A program made the translations under genes and the position numbers. This document shows positions 48,582 to 57,983 of a stretch of DNA of 64,000 nucleotides, piece by piece (the first letter of the stretch is position 1; each line of letters begins with the position of its first letter). Where the stretch lies: positions 124,001 to 188,000 of the forward strand of contig CAVPCZ010000009.1 in assembly GCA_963702445.1 (NCBI GenBank), given 5' to 3'. The notes under the pieces were generated by a model, which worked only from the letters and a program-made list of their open reading frames with translations, was not told where the DNA came from and did not search any database. This DNA is from CAVPCZ01 sp963702445 (GTDB lineage: Bacteria; Bacteroidota; Ignavibacteria; UBA10030; UBA6906).

Positions 48582-50519
48582 TCACTCATACACCGGCCGT
48601 ATCTCCATTGCCATTCCGCCCGAGGGTTTCAGCTCGGCTTTGATGATAGACGTCGACCGCACGTTATACCGTTCGATTTTGACATGAGTCCGCGTGTGTA
48701 TTGAGTCACCCCCATCCGTATACAACGAAGCGGTGTAGTTCTTCTTCCTGTCAAGAAAGTCCAGCGGGATATCCAGCGTCCGGCCTTCGTTATTCGTAAT
48801 ACATCCCAGAAACCACCGATCGTTACTCTTCCTCGCGATTGCAGCATATTTGCCAATATCACCCAGGATGACCTTTGTCGTATCCCATACCGTCGGCAAA
48901 TTGTCAAAGAACTCTATTTCCGGTTCGCCCTGGTAATCGGAAGGTCTATCGTACCAGAAGACAAACTGCAGTGGACTGTAGTAAAGGACGGACAACGCCA
49001 TTTGATGGGCCGAGGTGGTCTTGATGCCTTTAACGTTCTTTATGCCTGCCTGATGATAGTAGCAGATCGTGTAGTCCGCCGCACCGGCAAGAAACCGCGT
49101 GAAGGGGAGAATGGTATTGTGGTTTGCATCCGGCATACACTCATTACCATATACACCTTCCTGAGTGAGCAGATTGGGGTATGTTCTGCTGAATCCGGTC
49201 GGGCGATATTCATCGTGAATATCCACCATCAGGTTGTATCTGGCGGCCTTCCGGACTGCTTCGTGGACCCATGAGGTCCACCTATGGGACCCGACATGCA
49301 CGAAGCCGAATTTCAGGCCGGCGACACCCCACTGCCGGTAGATCGGCAGAAGGTCGTCGATCTGTTTTTCCAGGGCTCTATGATTCACGTAGAGAAATAC
49401 ACCGATGTTCTTCTTCCTGGCATATTCTATGACGCCCGCCAAATCCAGATCCTTCTTCGGGTTTCTCCGGGGATCCACATCGACCCGGGAGGCGTCGGAT
49501 GCCTTTGAGTATTCGTAGCCGTACCAACCGGCATCAAATTCAATGTACTGGATATTGTGTCGGGCACAGAAATCTATACATTCCCTGGCACCTGCCGTGG
49601 AGAGTGTAACCTCCCTCATAACCTTTCCCGGCTTTATCCATCCGGTATTCCCGATGGCACACGGGGGATTGAGATTGAGGAATATGTCATTGTGTTCCAG
49701 CAGGTCTCCGGGTTTCTCCGCGACCATGATCACTCTCCAGGGGGTTTCAAAGGGAGATGATTCGGTCACCGGTCCAAAGAGTTTTGCAGCAACGGTATTC
49801 GTCTTTTCCTTTGAGAGGACGAACTTCATTCTTGCGTAGTCAATCAACCGTGCCTCGCCGAGAGCGGCATAAAGACCGTTCGGCAGGAGCATCGTCAATG
49901 GGCGTTCAGATTCATACTGCGGGGTAGGGGCAGCCCAGAAGGGGAGGGGGAGCGTCGCGCCATAGGACCAATCGTGCAGCGGTTGTGCGTGATAGAGTTC
50001 CTGGGCGAACGGGGTGACATACGCGATGGCCCCTTCGTCAAAGACGAATTCCGTTTTTTCGTCCTGTATATGCATCACGGAAGTGGAGAGGTCTTCGGGA
50101 AACCTGTAGCAGAACGCCGCCCCTTCATTGTAGACCCGGACAATGAGCTGGAATGTGGGACTCTTGTCGTTGTCTCGTTGCAGATCGATGGTACATTCGT
50201 TGTAGCGGTTCCTCACCGTACGTCGCTCACCGTAGACCGGTTTCCAGGTCTCATCGGCTGAATCGCGTGTATGTCCTGCCACAGAAAAGCCGTCAGTCCA
50301 GTAGGGAAGATCGACTGTCACCAGGCCGAGTCTCGATTTGCGCACTACGGTCTTGTTCTTGTAGGAGAGTGCATAGAAGAGGCAACCGCGTTCATCGGAG
50401 GTGCTGTCCACGCAAAACGTCAGATTCAGGCATGTGTCGGGTGATGTCACAGAAATGGTCTGGCTGTAGAGGCTGATTGACCCGATACAGCAGAAGAACG
50501 CCGCGAAGAGTGATTTCAT
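48582..50519 (-). CDS. Glycoside hydrolase family 97 protein
   Basis: 645 residues with a signal peptide (ends Leu-Tyr-Ser-Gln). It has the GH97 plan: an N-terminal beta-sandwich with L-N-L-T-F-C-V and Y-A-L-S-Y-K, a catalytic barrel with Y-I-E-F-D-A-G-W-Y-G, G-V-A-G-L-K-F-G-F-V, V-D-I-H-D-E-Y-R-P-T-G and L-L-T-Q-E-G-V-Y-G-N-E, and a C-terminal beta domain. GH97 contains inverting alpha-glucosidases and retaining alpha-galactosidases. The retaining branch carries an Asp where this protein reads K-F-G-F, and the Glu pairs in T-Q-E-G and G-N-E are kept, so the inverting Glu-type mechanism is likelier. Periplasmic location is expected. No Sus genes are adjacent. Confidence 0.85.
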   Translation of the reverse strand: MKSLFAAFFCCIGSISLYSQTISVTSPDTCLNLTFCVDSTSDERGCLFYALSYKNKTVVRKSRLGLVTVDLPYWTDGFSVAGHTRDSADETWKPVYGERRTVRNRYNECTIDLQRDNDKSPTFQLIVRVYNEGAAFCYRFPEDLSTSVMHIQDEKTEFVFDEGAIAYVTPFAQELYHAQPLHDWSYGATLPLPFWAAPTPQYESERPLTMLLPNGLYAALGEARLIDYARMKFVLSKEKTNTVAAKLFGPVTESSPFETPWRVIMVAEKPGDLLEHNDIFLNLNPPCAIGNTGWIKPGKVMREVTLSTAGARECIDFCARHNIQYIEFDAGWYGYEYSKASDASRVDVDPRRNPKKDLDLAGVIEYARKKNIGVFLYVNHRALEKQIDDLLPIYRQWGVAGLKFGFVHVGSHRWTSWVHEAVRKAARYNLMVDIHDEYRPTGFSRTYPNLLTQEGVYGNECMPDANHNTILPFTRFLAGAADYTICYYHQAGIKNVKGIKTTSAHQMALSVLYYSPLQFVFWYDRPSDYQGEPEIEFFDNLPTVWDTTKVILGDIGKYAAIARKSNDRWFLGCITNNEGRTLDIPLDFLDRKKNYTASLYTDGGDSIHTRTHVKIERYNVRSTSIIKAELKPSGGMAMEIRPVYE

Positions 50520-50559
50520 CGGAAGGCTCGAGGCAAAGGTGTGTGTGAGAAGGTTCTAT

Positions 50560-51717
50560 TCAGGTGCTGCCAAAGAGACTCTTGAATCCTTCAGGTATCG
50601 CGATAGCGGGGACTGCGAAGATATTGGGGGCGAGTTGATAGCGCACGGTGCCGGGATAGATAACCGTCAGACGGGCAAGGTTCAGCTCTTTGAGCGCTAT
50701 GCGCATAGAAGGCGTCAGGTGCGGTGCATCGGCACGCTTGCACTCCAATCCATAGGCTTTGCCGTGCATCCTGACGATCAGATCGATCTCAGCTCCGTTG
50801 TGAGTTGCCCAGAAGTGCACATCATCCACGTCCAATGAACGGATAACCTCCTCAATCACATATCCTTCCCACGACGCCCCCAGCTTCGGGTGATGAAGCA
50901 GCGCCTTTGTTGATCCAATCCCGAGGAGCTGATGGAGCAAGCCGGTATCCCGGACATAGACCTTCGGCGACTTCACCTGTCGCTTCTTCAGATTGGCGTG
51001 CCACGGCTGCAATTGCCGCACCATGAAGAGATCCGAAAGCATGTCGACATAGCGGCGTGTCGACGACTCATGCACCGCAAGGGATCGCGCCACTTCGGCG
51101 GAGTTCCATATCTGTCCATGATAGTGAGCAAGCATCGTCCAGAAGCGGAGCAGTGTCGTCGCCGGAATCCGAACCCCGAATTGGGGGACATCGCGTTCGA
51201 GAAACGTCTGAATGAATTGTTTCCGCCAGACCAGGCTGTCCCCGTCAGACCGGGCGAGGTATGACAGGGGAAAACCGCCGCGCAACCAGTGGCGGGGCTG
51301 AGATCGCATGCCAACCTCTGCGAGGCTGAAGCCGCTCATATCGATGCGTTCGATTCTCCCTGCCAGGGTCTCGGAGGATTGGCGCAGCAGATCAGGTGAG
51401 GCGCTACCCAGAATCAGAAAGCGGGCGCGGAGGGGTGTGCGGTCGGCAAGAACCCTGAGAATGGGAAACAGATCGGGCCGGCGCTGGATCTCATCAATAA
51501 CGACAATTCCCCGAAGGTCTTGAAGAGCGGTCATCGGCTCGTCAAGTCGGGCCAGGCTTGACGGGTCTTCAAGGTCAAAATAATTCAGGGATTTCGAATC
51601 CACAAACTGGCGGGCAAGTGTGGTCTTGCCGCACTGCCGGGGACCAATGAGAGCCACGATGCGATGTCGGCGAAGGCCCATCCGGACCTTGTCGTGTAAA
51701 GCGAGGCGTTTCAACAT
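50560..51717 (-). CDS. AAA-type ATPase with DUF4143 (restriction-like nuclease fold)
   Basis: 385 residues: Walker A L-I-G-P-R-Q-C-G-K-T-T, Walker B I-V-V-I-D-E-I-Q, sensor region I-L-G-S-A-S, then DUF4143 with F-L-E-R-D-V-P, Y-V-R-D-T-G-L-L-H-Q-L-L and a PD-(D/E)XK-like A-E-I-D-L-I-V ... G-L-E-C-K-R. These ATPases are common and often lie next to mobile or toxin-like genes, but their role is not established. It reads away from tRNA-Phe, 41 nt upstream of the GH97 gene on the same strand. It is a stand-alone, intact gene. Confidence 0.85.
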   Translation of the reverse strand: MLKRLALHDKVRMGLRRHRIVALIGPRQCGKTTLARQFVDSKSLNYFDLEDPSSLARLDEPMTALQDLRGIVVIDEIQRRPDLFPILRVLADRTPLRARFLILGSASPDLLRQSSETLAGRIERIDMSGFSLAEVGMRSQPRHWLRGGFPLSYLARSDGDSLVWRKQFIQTFLERDVPQFGVRIPATTLLRFWTMLAHYHGQIWNSAEVARSLAVHESSTRRYVDMLSDLFMVRQLQPWHANLKKRQVKSPKVYVRDTGLLHQLLGIGSTKALLHHPKLGASWEGYVIEEVIRSLDVDDVHFWATHNGAEIDLIVRMHGKAYGLECKRADAPHLTPSMRIALKELNLARLTVIYPGTVRYQLAPNIFAVPAIAIPEGFKSLFGST

Positions 51718-51828
51718 GAGAGAATATAACCATGAAAATCCGTTATCGCAAGAAGGAATTTCATGGTTGAGAGTTTCCTGGTAGTTGACCCACCCGGCAA
51801 CAAAATGTCCGATTCATCCCCGCGCATA

Positions 51829-51857
51829 TTGTTTTTTTTGGGAGGATTGGGTATATT
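51829..51857 (+). promoter_or_regulatory. Promoter of tRNA-Phe
   Basis: TTGTTT (51829-51834), 17 nt, TATATT (51852-51857). The tRNA begins at 51871, so the start of transcription would lie about 7 nt upstream of the mature 5' end. Confidence 0.5.
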
Positions 51858-51870
51858 TATAAATTCAAAT

Positions 51871-51943
51871 GGACAGGTAGCTCAGTTGGTAGAGCAAAGG
51901 ACTGAAAATCCTTGTGTCGGGGGTTCGATTCCCTCCCTGTCCA
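51871..51943 (+). tRNA. tRNA-Phe (anticodon GAA)
   Basis: The acceptor stem GGACAGG pairs with CCTGTCC. The D arm GCTC...GAGC, the anticodon arm AAGGA-CTGAAAA-TCCTT (anticodon GAA) and the T arm GGGGG-TTCGATT-CCCTC complete a standard 73-nt cloverleaf with discriminator A. The CCA end is not encoded. Confidence 0.95.
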
Positions 51944-51966
51944 CAAAAACGACCATTGTTCCGCCG

Positions 51967-52011
51967 GGTGTCAGCGGCTTCCAAAAGTCTTCCGACACCT
52001 TTTCTTTTTCT
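51967..52011 (+). terminator. Intrinsic terminator of tRNA-Phe
   Basis: GGTGTC (51967-51972) pairs with GACACC (51994-51999), extended by GG/CC with a bulge, and is followed directly by TTTTCTTTTTCT. It starts 24 nt after the tRNA. Confidence 0.65.
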
Positions 52012-52208
52012 CCCTTCGGACAATGGGCCTCTCTCATTCGTCTCCGCAGTGGAATCTTCTCTTTCTCCTCTCTACATTGTTTGAGCCTCCCGCCCACCTG
52101 TGAACTTTGCGAAGGCGGATGGTCGGATGGTTCTCAACGGCGTCACCGGGACGCGGTGCTGTGAGATCCCCCGTTTGACGCACCTGTCACAATCGAGCGA
52201 ATCCTGAC

Positions 52209-53270
52209 ATGAAATCATCAATCTTCTCAGTGATGTTCGTGGGAGTCGTCCTTCTCTCCTGTTCATTGCCGCACCGGAAGACAAGTGACAAGATTCTGGA
52301 GCCCTATGTGGTCACCGACGGGCCGGGGGGGGCCGTGATGGTCCTGCGACAGGATTCAGTTCTCTATACCAGGGTGTTTGGAAAGGCGGATGGTGAGTCC
52401 GGCACACCGATCACGTTGAGCACCAATTTCAGACTTGCCTCTGTGACAAAACAGTTCACGGCGATGGCCATAATGATTCTTGTCGAACGCGGGAAAGTGT
52501 CACTGGAGCAAACACTGACGGACTTCTTCCCCGACTTCGCACCGGTCGGACGACGGATCACGCTGAAGCACCTTCTGACGCATACTTCCGGGCTCGTCGC
52601 GTATGAGGACGTCATGCCGGAGTCTACTACGGTTCCACTGCTCGACAGAGACGTGCTTCGGATTCTCAAGAACATCGACAGTACATACAGCCCGCCGGGG
52701 TCAACATTCCGATACAGCAATTCGGGCTATGCATTGCTTGCGCTGGTTGTAGAGAAGGCGTCCGGTGTATCGTTTGCGCGCTTTCTGAAAGAGAACATCT
52801 TCCTCCCCCTGGAAATGAGAAACACCGTTGCATACGAACGCGGGATTTCCGAAGTTCCTCACAGAGCGTACGGATACTCGGCAGATACCGGCAAGGCGGG
52901 CCGATTCGAGCCCACGGACCAGAGTATGACGAGTTCTGTACTCGGCGACGGCGGCGTCTATTCATCGATCAGCGATTTACGGAAATGGGATGCGGCATTT
53001 ACTGCGTGCTCTCTTGTCCGGGAGAAGACGCTGCAGGAAATGCTGTCACGGAGTGCAGTGATAGACACAGGAAGGACCTGGTACGGGTATGGATGGTACA
53101 ACGGGAGCATGGACGGTGTTCCGATGTACTACCATGGTGGTTCGACGGTCGGCTTTCGCACGTCCATTGTGCGCATCCCGGAGCGTTTCCTGACGGTCAT
53201 CGTGCTTTTCAACCGGTCGGATGTGAATGCGGAGGAGATATGTACGAAACTGGCACGGTTCCATTTGTGA
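52209..53270 (+). CDS. Class C beta-lactamase-like serine hydrolase, lipoprotein
   Basis: 353 residues with a lipoprotein signal (Cys after Leu-Leu-Ser). The penicillin-binding-like motifs are A-S-V-T-K-Q-F (Ser and Lys), Y-S-N-S-G-Y (Tyr and Asn) and H-G-G-S (in place of K-T-G). Proteins of this Beta-lactamase (PF00144-type) family include D-alanyl peptidases and esterases; true antibiotic hydrolysis cannot be assumed. The stop is followed after 1 nt by the start of the UroD-like gene, so the two share a transcript. Confidence 0.85.
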   Translation: MKSSIFSVMFVGVVLLSCSLPHRKTSDKILEPYVVTDGPGGAVMVLRQDSVLYTRVFGKADGESGTPITLSTNFRLASVTKQFTAMAIMILVERGKVSLEQTLTDFFPDFAPVGRRITLKHLLTHTSGLVAYEDVMPESTTVPLLDRDVLRILKNIDSTYSPPGSTFRYSNSGYALLALVVEKASGVSFARFLKENIFLPLEMRNTVAYERGISEVPHRAYGYSADTGKAGRFEPTDQSMTSSVLGDGGVYSSISDLRKWDAAFTACSLVREKTLQEMLSRSAVIDTGRTWYGYGWYNGSMDGVPMYYHGGSTVGFRTSIVRIPERFLTVIVLFNRSDVNAEEICTKLARFHL

Positions 53271-53271
53271 T

Positions 53272-54426
53272 ATGACACGACGTGAACGATTGATGGCCAC
53301 CTTGCGCGGCGAGCCGGTTGACCGGCCGGCGGTGAGTTTCTACGAGGTCGGCGGGTTCCGGATAGATCCGGCCGATCCCGATCCGTACAACATCTACAAC
53401 TCGCCCGACTGGCAGCCCCTGTTGAAGCTCGCAGATGATCACACCGACATCATCCGCATCATGAGCCCGGTGCGGGAGCGCTCGATTGATCCTACCGGTT
53501 CGGCAACGGGTGTGCGGTGGCACGAGTTCTTCAGGGAAGAGACCCAGGACGATGGCGAGGCGCGGATCACGCGCACTGTCCTGACCGTCGCCGGACGCAC
53601 CATGACGCAGGTGACAAAACGCGAGCGGCAGATCAATACCGTGTGGACCGTTGAGCATCTGCTCAAGGACGCCGACGACGTCAGGGCGTATCTCACCATC
53701 CCGGACGAGGTGTTTGCGGAGCGCATCGATATTGCGCCACTCGAAGCCGAGGAAGCCGCCCTCGGGGACCGGGGAATCGTGATGGTGGACACGGAAGACC
53801 CCCTCTGTGCCGCAGCGGCCCTGTTCAGCATGGAAGACTACACTGTGCTGGCCTTCACCGAACCGGGGTTGTTCCACCAGCTGCTTGAGAAAATGGCGCG
53901 CCGCATCCAGCCGCGCACCGCCGAGGTCAGCCGCAGGTTCCCGGGAAGGCTCTGGCGCATCTACGGTCCGGAGTATGCCTCCGAACCCTACCTGCCGCCG
54001 CGCCTGTTCGAGGAGTATGTCGTCCGGTACGTCGCCCCGATGATCCATGACATCCATGACCAGGGCGGCTATGCACGTGTCCACTGCCACGGCCGGATAC
54101 GGAATATCCTCGACATGATTGCCGGCATGGGCGCAGATGCACTGGACCCGATCGAACCGCCTCCACAGGGGGACATGACATTGCGCGAAGTCCGGGAACG
54201 CCATGGCCGGCAACTCGTGTTGTTCGGGAATCTTGAAATCGCCGACATCGAAATGCTGCCCACCATGCAATTCGCAGAGCTGGTGAAGTGTGCCCTGGAT
54301 GAAGGGACCGCGGGCCAAGGCCGCGGATTCGTGCTCCTACCCTCTGCCGGTCCCTATGGTCGCACCCTGTCTCCGGTGACCCTCGATAACTACGAAACTA
54401 TGATCCGTATGGCTGAATCGTGGTAG
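53272..54426 (+). CDS. Uroporphyrinogen decarboxylase-family protein (methyltransferase-like branch)
   Basis: The ATG at 53272 begins M-T-R-R-E-R-L-M-A-T-L-R-G-E-P-V-D-R-P, the family start shared by UroD and by MtaA-like corrinoid methyltransferases. The 384-residue barrel contains V-H-C-H-G-R-I (an H-x-H pair that could bind zinc), D-A-L-D-P-I-E-P-P and F-G-N-L-E. These features place it with the large group of UroD-like proteins that are not heme enzymes. No corrinoid protein is encoded nearby, and the methyl acceptor is unknown. Its stop overlaps the aldo/keto reductase start by 7 nt, showing tight coupling. Confidence 0.75.
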   Translation: MTRRERLMATLRGEPVDRPAVSFYEVGGFRIDPADPDPYNIYNSPDWQPLLKLADDHTDIIRIMSPVRERSIDPTGSATGVRWHEFFREETQDDGEARITRTVLTVAGRTMTQVTKRERQINTVWTVEHLLKDADDVRAYLTIPDEVFAERIDIAPLEAEEAALGDRGIVMVDTEDPLCAAAALFSMEDYTVLAFTEPGLFHQLLEKMARRIQPRTAEVSRRFPGRLWRIYGPEYASEPYLPPRLFEEYVVRYVAPMIHDIHDQGGYARVHCHGRIRNILDMIAGMGADALDPIEPPPQGDMTLREVRERHGRQLVLFGNLEIADIEMLPTMQFAELVKCALDEGTAGQGRGFVLLPSAGPYGRTLSPVTLDNYETMIRMAESW

Positions 54427-55292
54427 CAATTTCCGATAAACCACTTCCGCGTCGCCCGTACAAGAAGGGCGTGGATCTTTCCGTCGTCGGGTTTGGCGGA
54501 ATCATCCTCAAGGGAATGCGGCAGAAGACGGCGGATGGCGCGGTTGCTGAAGCCGTTGAACGAGGGGTTGACTATTTCGATGTCGCCCCGTCGTACGAAG
54601 ACGGTGCGGTGGAAGAGAAGCTCGGACCGGCGCTTGCGGCATACAGAAACAGGGTCTTTCTCTCATGCAAGACGATGGAAAGGGAGGCCGGTGCGGCGGA
54701 GGCGGAACTTGTGAAGTCATTGCGCAGGCTGAAGACGGACCATTTCGATTTGTACCAGTTTCATGCTGTCACGCGCCCCGAAGAAGTTGAACGGATCTTC
54801 GCCGCAGGCGGGGCGATGAAAACGTTCCTTAAAGCACGAAATGACGGAAAGATCAGATATATCGGATTCTCCGCTCACTCTGAAGCTGCCGCGCTGGCAA
54901 TGATGGACCGCTTCAAATTTGATTCGGTGCTCTTTCCGTTCAACCTGGTCTGCCATGCCCGGGGAGATTTCGGTCCCGCGGTCATGGAAAGGGCGAAGAA
55001 GGAAGGTGTAACACGGCTTGCGTTGAAGATGCTGGCCCGCGGGCCCTGGCCTGAGGGGGCTACAAAGACCTATCTCAATACATGGTATGAGCCCATCGAC
55101 GATGTTGATGGGGCGCGCAAGGCGGTGCGCTTCACGTTGAGCGAGGATGTCACCGCGGCGATCCCACCGGGAGACATCCGCCTGTTCCGGCTCGCAGTGA
55201 ACCTGGCTGCGGAGTTTCAAGCATTGACCTCGGAGGAAAGAGCGGAGATCGTCGCTGAGACCAGGGGCATGGTGCCGCTCTTCCATTCGTGA
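54420..55292 (+). CDS. Aldo/keto reductase
   Basis: 290 residues starting at a GTG that overlaps the UroD-like stop. The catalytic tetrad is visible: Asp (Y-F-D-V-A-P), Tyr (S-Y-E-D-G), Lys (L-S-C-K-T) and His (Y-Q-F-H-A). The NADPH-binding C-terminal part is shorter and more divergent than in typical members. The enzyme should reduce a carbonyl compound with NAD(P)H in the cytosol. Coupling to the UroD-like protein suggests a common pathway, but no substrate can be named. Confidence 0.85.
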   Translation: MVAISDKPLPRRPYKKGVDLSVVGFGGIILKGMRQKTADGAVAEAVERGVDYFDVAPSYEDGAVEEKLGPALAAYRNRVFLSCKTMEREAGAAEAELVKSLRRLKTDHFDLYQFHAVTRPEEVERIFAAGGAMKTFLKARNDGKIRYIGFSAHSEAAALAMMDRFKFDSVLFPFNLVCHARGDFGPAVMERAKKEGVTRLALKMLARGPWPEGATKTYLNTWYEPIDDVDGARKAVRFTLSEDVTAAIPPGDIRLFRLAVNLAAEFQALTSEERAEIVAETRGMVPLFHS

Positions 55293-55391
55293 TCCGTCCC
55301 TGTGGCATCGCCTTTATTGGATGTGTCTGCAGGTCCATCGTGGACCAGTTCCGTCAGCCGGAGCGTTCTTGCCTACGTGGAGAAATCGATC

Positions 55392-56988
55392 ATGAACGAC
55401 TATCTTCTCAGAAGGTTCATCCCGCGCACACTTGTACTGATTACCGCCGCCGTGGCGTTCAACAGTCAAGCGATTGTGCAAGCCCCGGCGACCGCGCCCC
55501 CGCGCACCGACAGGCGTCCGAACATCGTGTTCATCATGGCGGATGACCATGCCGCACACGCGATCGGCGCATACGGATCGCGCGTGAACCGGACACCCAA
55601 TATCGATCGTCTGGCGGCGCAAGGAGTGTTGATGCGGAACGTCTTTGCCACCAACGCGATTTGCACGCCGAGCCGGGCTTCGATCCTCACCGGGCAGTAC
55701 TCTCACATCAACGGGGTCCCGGTGTTCAACCGGTTCGACGGCTCCCGCGAGACGGTGGCGCGGCTCCTGCAAGCCGGCGGGTACCACACGGGAATGATCG
55801 GCAAGTGGCATCTCGGTAGCGATCCGGCGGGCTTCGATCGGTGGGAGATTCTTCCCGGACAGGGTGAGTATGTGGACCCGGTGCTCTACACTGCCACGGG
55901 GGAGAGAAGGTACACCGGCCGCTATGTGACGGATCTCATTACCGATCTTGCGATCGACTTCATTCGGACCAGACCGAGGGATCAGGCCGTTTTTCCTTAT
56001 GGTGCATCATAAAGCGCCCCACCGTCCATGGATCGCCGACGAAGACCACAGAAAGATATATGAGAATCAGGTGATTCCGGAACCGTCGACGCTACGCGAC
56101 ACGTACGATACCCGTACTGATGCACTTCACGAGAACCAGCAGCGGGTGTTTTCCGATCTGACCCGGCTTGACCTCAAGATTGCTCCTCCTCCTGGTCTCG
56201 GGGGAAACGTCCTTCAACAATGGCTTTCAACGAAGCCTGACATCGCAGTGGTTACCGAGGGAGTCTACACTGATACGCTGGAGGGCGAGAGGCTGGCGAG
56301 GTGGAAGTATCAGCGTTACATGCAGGACTATCTTGCGACAATTCAGTCGATTGATGACAACGTCGGTCGATTGCTGGATGTCCTGGACCGGGACGGGCTC
56401 TCGCGGAATACGATGGTCATCTACACCAGCGATCAGGGGTTCTTCCTGGGAGATCACGGGCTGTACGATAAGCGCTTCATGTATGAAGAAGCTCTCCGGA
56501 TGCCGTTCCTCGTGCGCTGGCCGGAGGCCCTCCCGCCCGGATCGCAGAGCGATGAGATCGCCCTGAATGTGGATTTCGCGGAAACGTTCCTCGATGCGGC
56601 CGGACTTCCCGTGCCGGCAGCCATGCAGGGCCGGAGCTTTCTGTCCGTGCTGTGCGGCAAGACGCCGTCAGACTGGCGTACCTCCATGTACTACCGCTAC
56701 TACCATGATCCGGGCGATCACAACACCCGCGCACACTACGGTGTCCGTACCCGGACCCACAAGCTGATCTATTTCTGGAAGAAGGATCAGTGGGAACTGT
56801 TCGACCTCCGCGACGATCCCTCCGAGCTTCGCAATCTCTACGGTCAGCCCGGGCAAGAGCAGGTCACGGCGGCACTGAAGGCCGAACTGCAGCGGCTACG
56901 GGTGAGTCTCCACGACACGGATCAATTTGCCGGCGTACAGTTGCCGAACGGTGTTGATGGTTCGGTGGACAAACTCCGTGGGAAATGA
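55392..56988 (+). CDS. Exported sulfatase (S1 family), one frameshift
   Basis: The ATG at 55392 opens a signal-like N-terminus. The type I sulfatase motifs are intact: N-I-V-F-I-M-A-D-D-H (metal Asp pair), C-T-P-S-R-A-S (Cys to formylglycine), G-K-W-H-L-G and, after a shift near 55988, H-H-K-A-P-H-R-P-W, Y-T-S-D-Q-G and G-D-H-G. The product is about 531 residues. The motif set resembles the mucin/glycan sulfatases of Bacteroidota, which need an anaerobic maturase not present in this window. The single shift lies at the G/T run before F-F-L-M-V. It follows the aldo/keto reductase by 99 nt. Confidence 0.82.
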
Positions 56989-57081
56989 CGGAGGAGCGGA
57001 TGAGGAAACCTGTGAAGATGTCGGGGAAAAAGAACGAGGATGCATGAAATGACAGGTAGTCCCAAGAGATCGATCCAGTCA

Positions 57082-57615
57082 ATGGCATTGCCGATTGAGG
57101 GAATGACCTTCGCAAGCTGCGTCCTCCGGGTTGGGAAAGCACTCAAAAGGCAGACGCCGTGGCGGATGCTGCCGTGAATCTCGCTTCCGAAAAGGCCCGT
57201 ATTGAATTGACCCGTCGTGCGTGACCCTTGAACAGCTCCAGTAGTCAGCGAAGGACTCAAGGTACACGCTCGTGGTGCCGGATGATACCACGAGCGCATC
57301 CGGCGATGGCACCGATGCAGCTTCTGCCAGGCAGGATGCGCTGAGACATGCTCAGAAACGAGCTGGTCTTGAGCGCCGCCTTTATCGTTGCCCATCATGG
57401 TCCTCAGCATGCCAATCATGACGGACTGGAACATGAGTGTATCCCCCCTCTCCGGGGATGCAGCAAACAGGGTCTTGTTCCTGTTGACGACCCCCGTGAT
57501 TTTCATTCATTGCGCTGATTCTCCTCGGCAAGATGCTCGAAGGATCCGCGAGCAGCCTGCTTCGGATGCGATCAGAAAGCTGCTTGGTTTGCAGCCCAAA
57601 AAACGCGCATGTTCT
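57082..57615 (+). pseudogene. Decayed, internally deleted copy of the copper ATPase gene
   Basis: Nucleotide-level similarity to 60331-61036 of the intact ATPase gene is clear: I-E-G-M-T-x-A-S-C-V-L-R-V, the S-E-K-A-R-I-E-F stretch, I-M-V-L-S-M, and S-D-A-I-R-K-L-L-G-L-Q-P-K. The copy carries many shifts, an in-frame TAG where the intact gene has Lys, a Phe in place of the first metal-binding Cys, and a deletion of about 190 bp corresponding to 60744-60930. The rest of the ATPase (actuator, CPC helix, P- and N-domains) is missing. Unlike the other broken genes here, this is decay and not single-base error. From 57616 to 57875 I see no gene. Confidence 0.8.
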
Positions 57616-57875
57616 GAAAGGCGGGTGCTCCTATGATAACGCTTTCGGCGCCCGTGAATTGACTGGGGTGTCCAAGCTGGAGGGTATTCCGCCAGCTTCA
57701 CCATACTGCCGGAGGCAGAGCTCGAATGCCACCGGAATCCTTACGCTCTCCCGGAGCGATGGAAAAGGCGCGCACAATCACCTTCAAATTCGCCAGTTCC
57801 AAAGCCCACCGCGATGATAAAAGCCCACATTCAGCACGTATTTGTCCATTTGTTGATTACTATGCCCCTTCTGAG

Positions 57876-57908
57876 GAATTAACTACATTTTCATCCTTTG
57901 GGTTGATT
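57876..57908 (+). repeat. 33-nt element, copy A, upstream of kaiC
   Basis: It matches 62597-62629 at 28 of 33 positions (core ATTAACTAC, then TTTCATCCTTT, then TGATT). This copy lies 3' of the ATPase pseudogene and 76 nt before the kaiC start, so it may be a leftover of a duplication, a shared promoter or regulator site, or both. Confidence 0.55.
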
Positions 57909-57983
57909 GTATTTCGCGCCCTGTCTGGCTTCCTTTCGGTTGCGTAGCATGAAGACGAAGAACATTTCCCAAGGGACAATTCC

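Noticed and set aside
51871..51943. tRNA-Phe as the attachment site of an integrated island
   Set aside because: I see no integrase and no repeat of the tRNA 3' end nearby; the tRNA has its own promoter and terminator.
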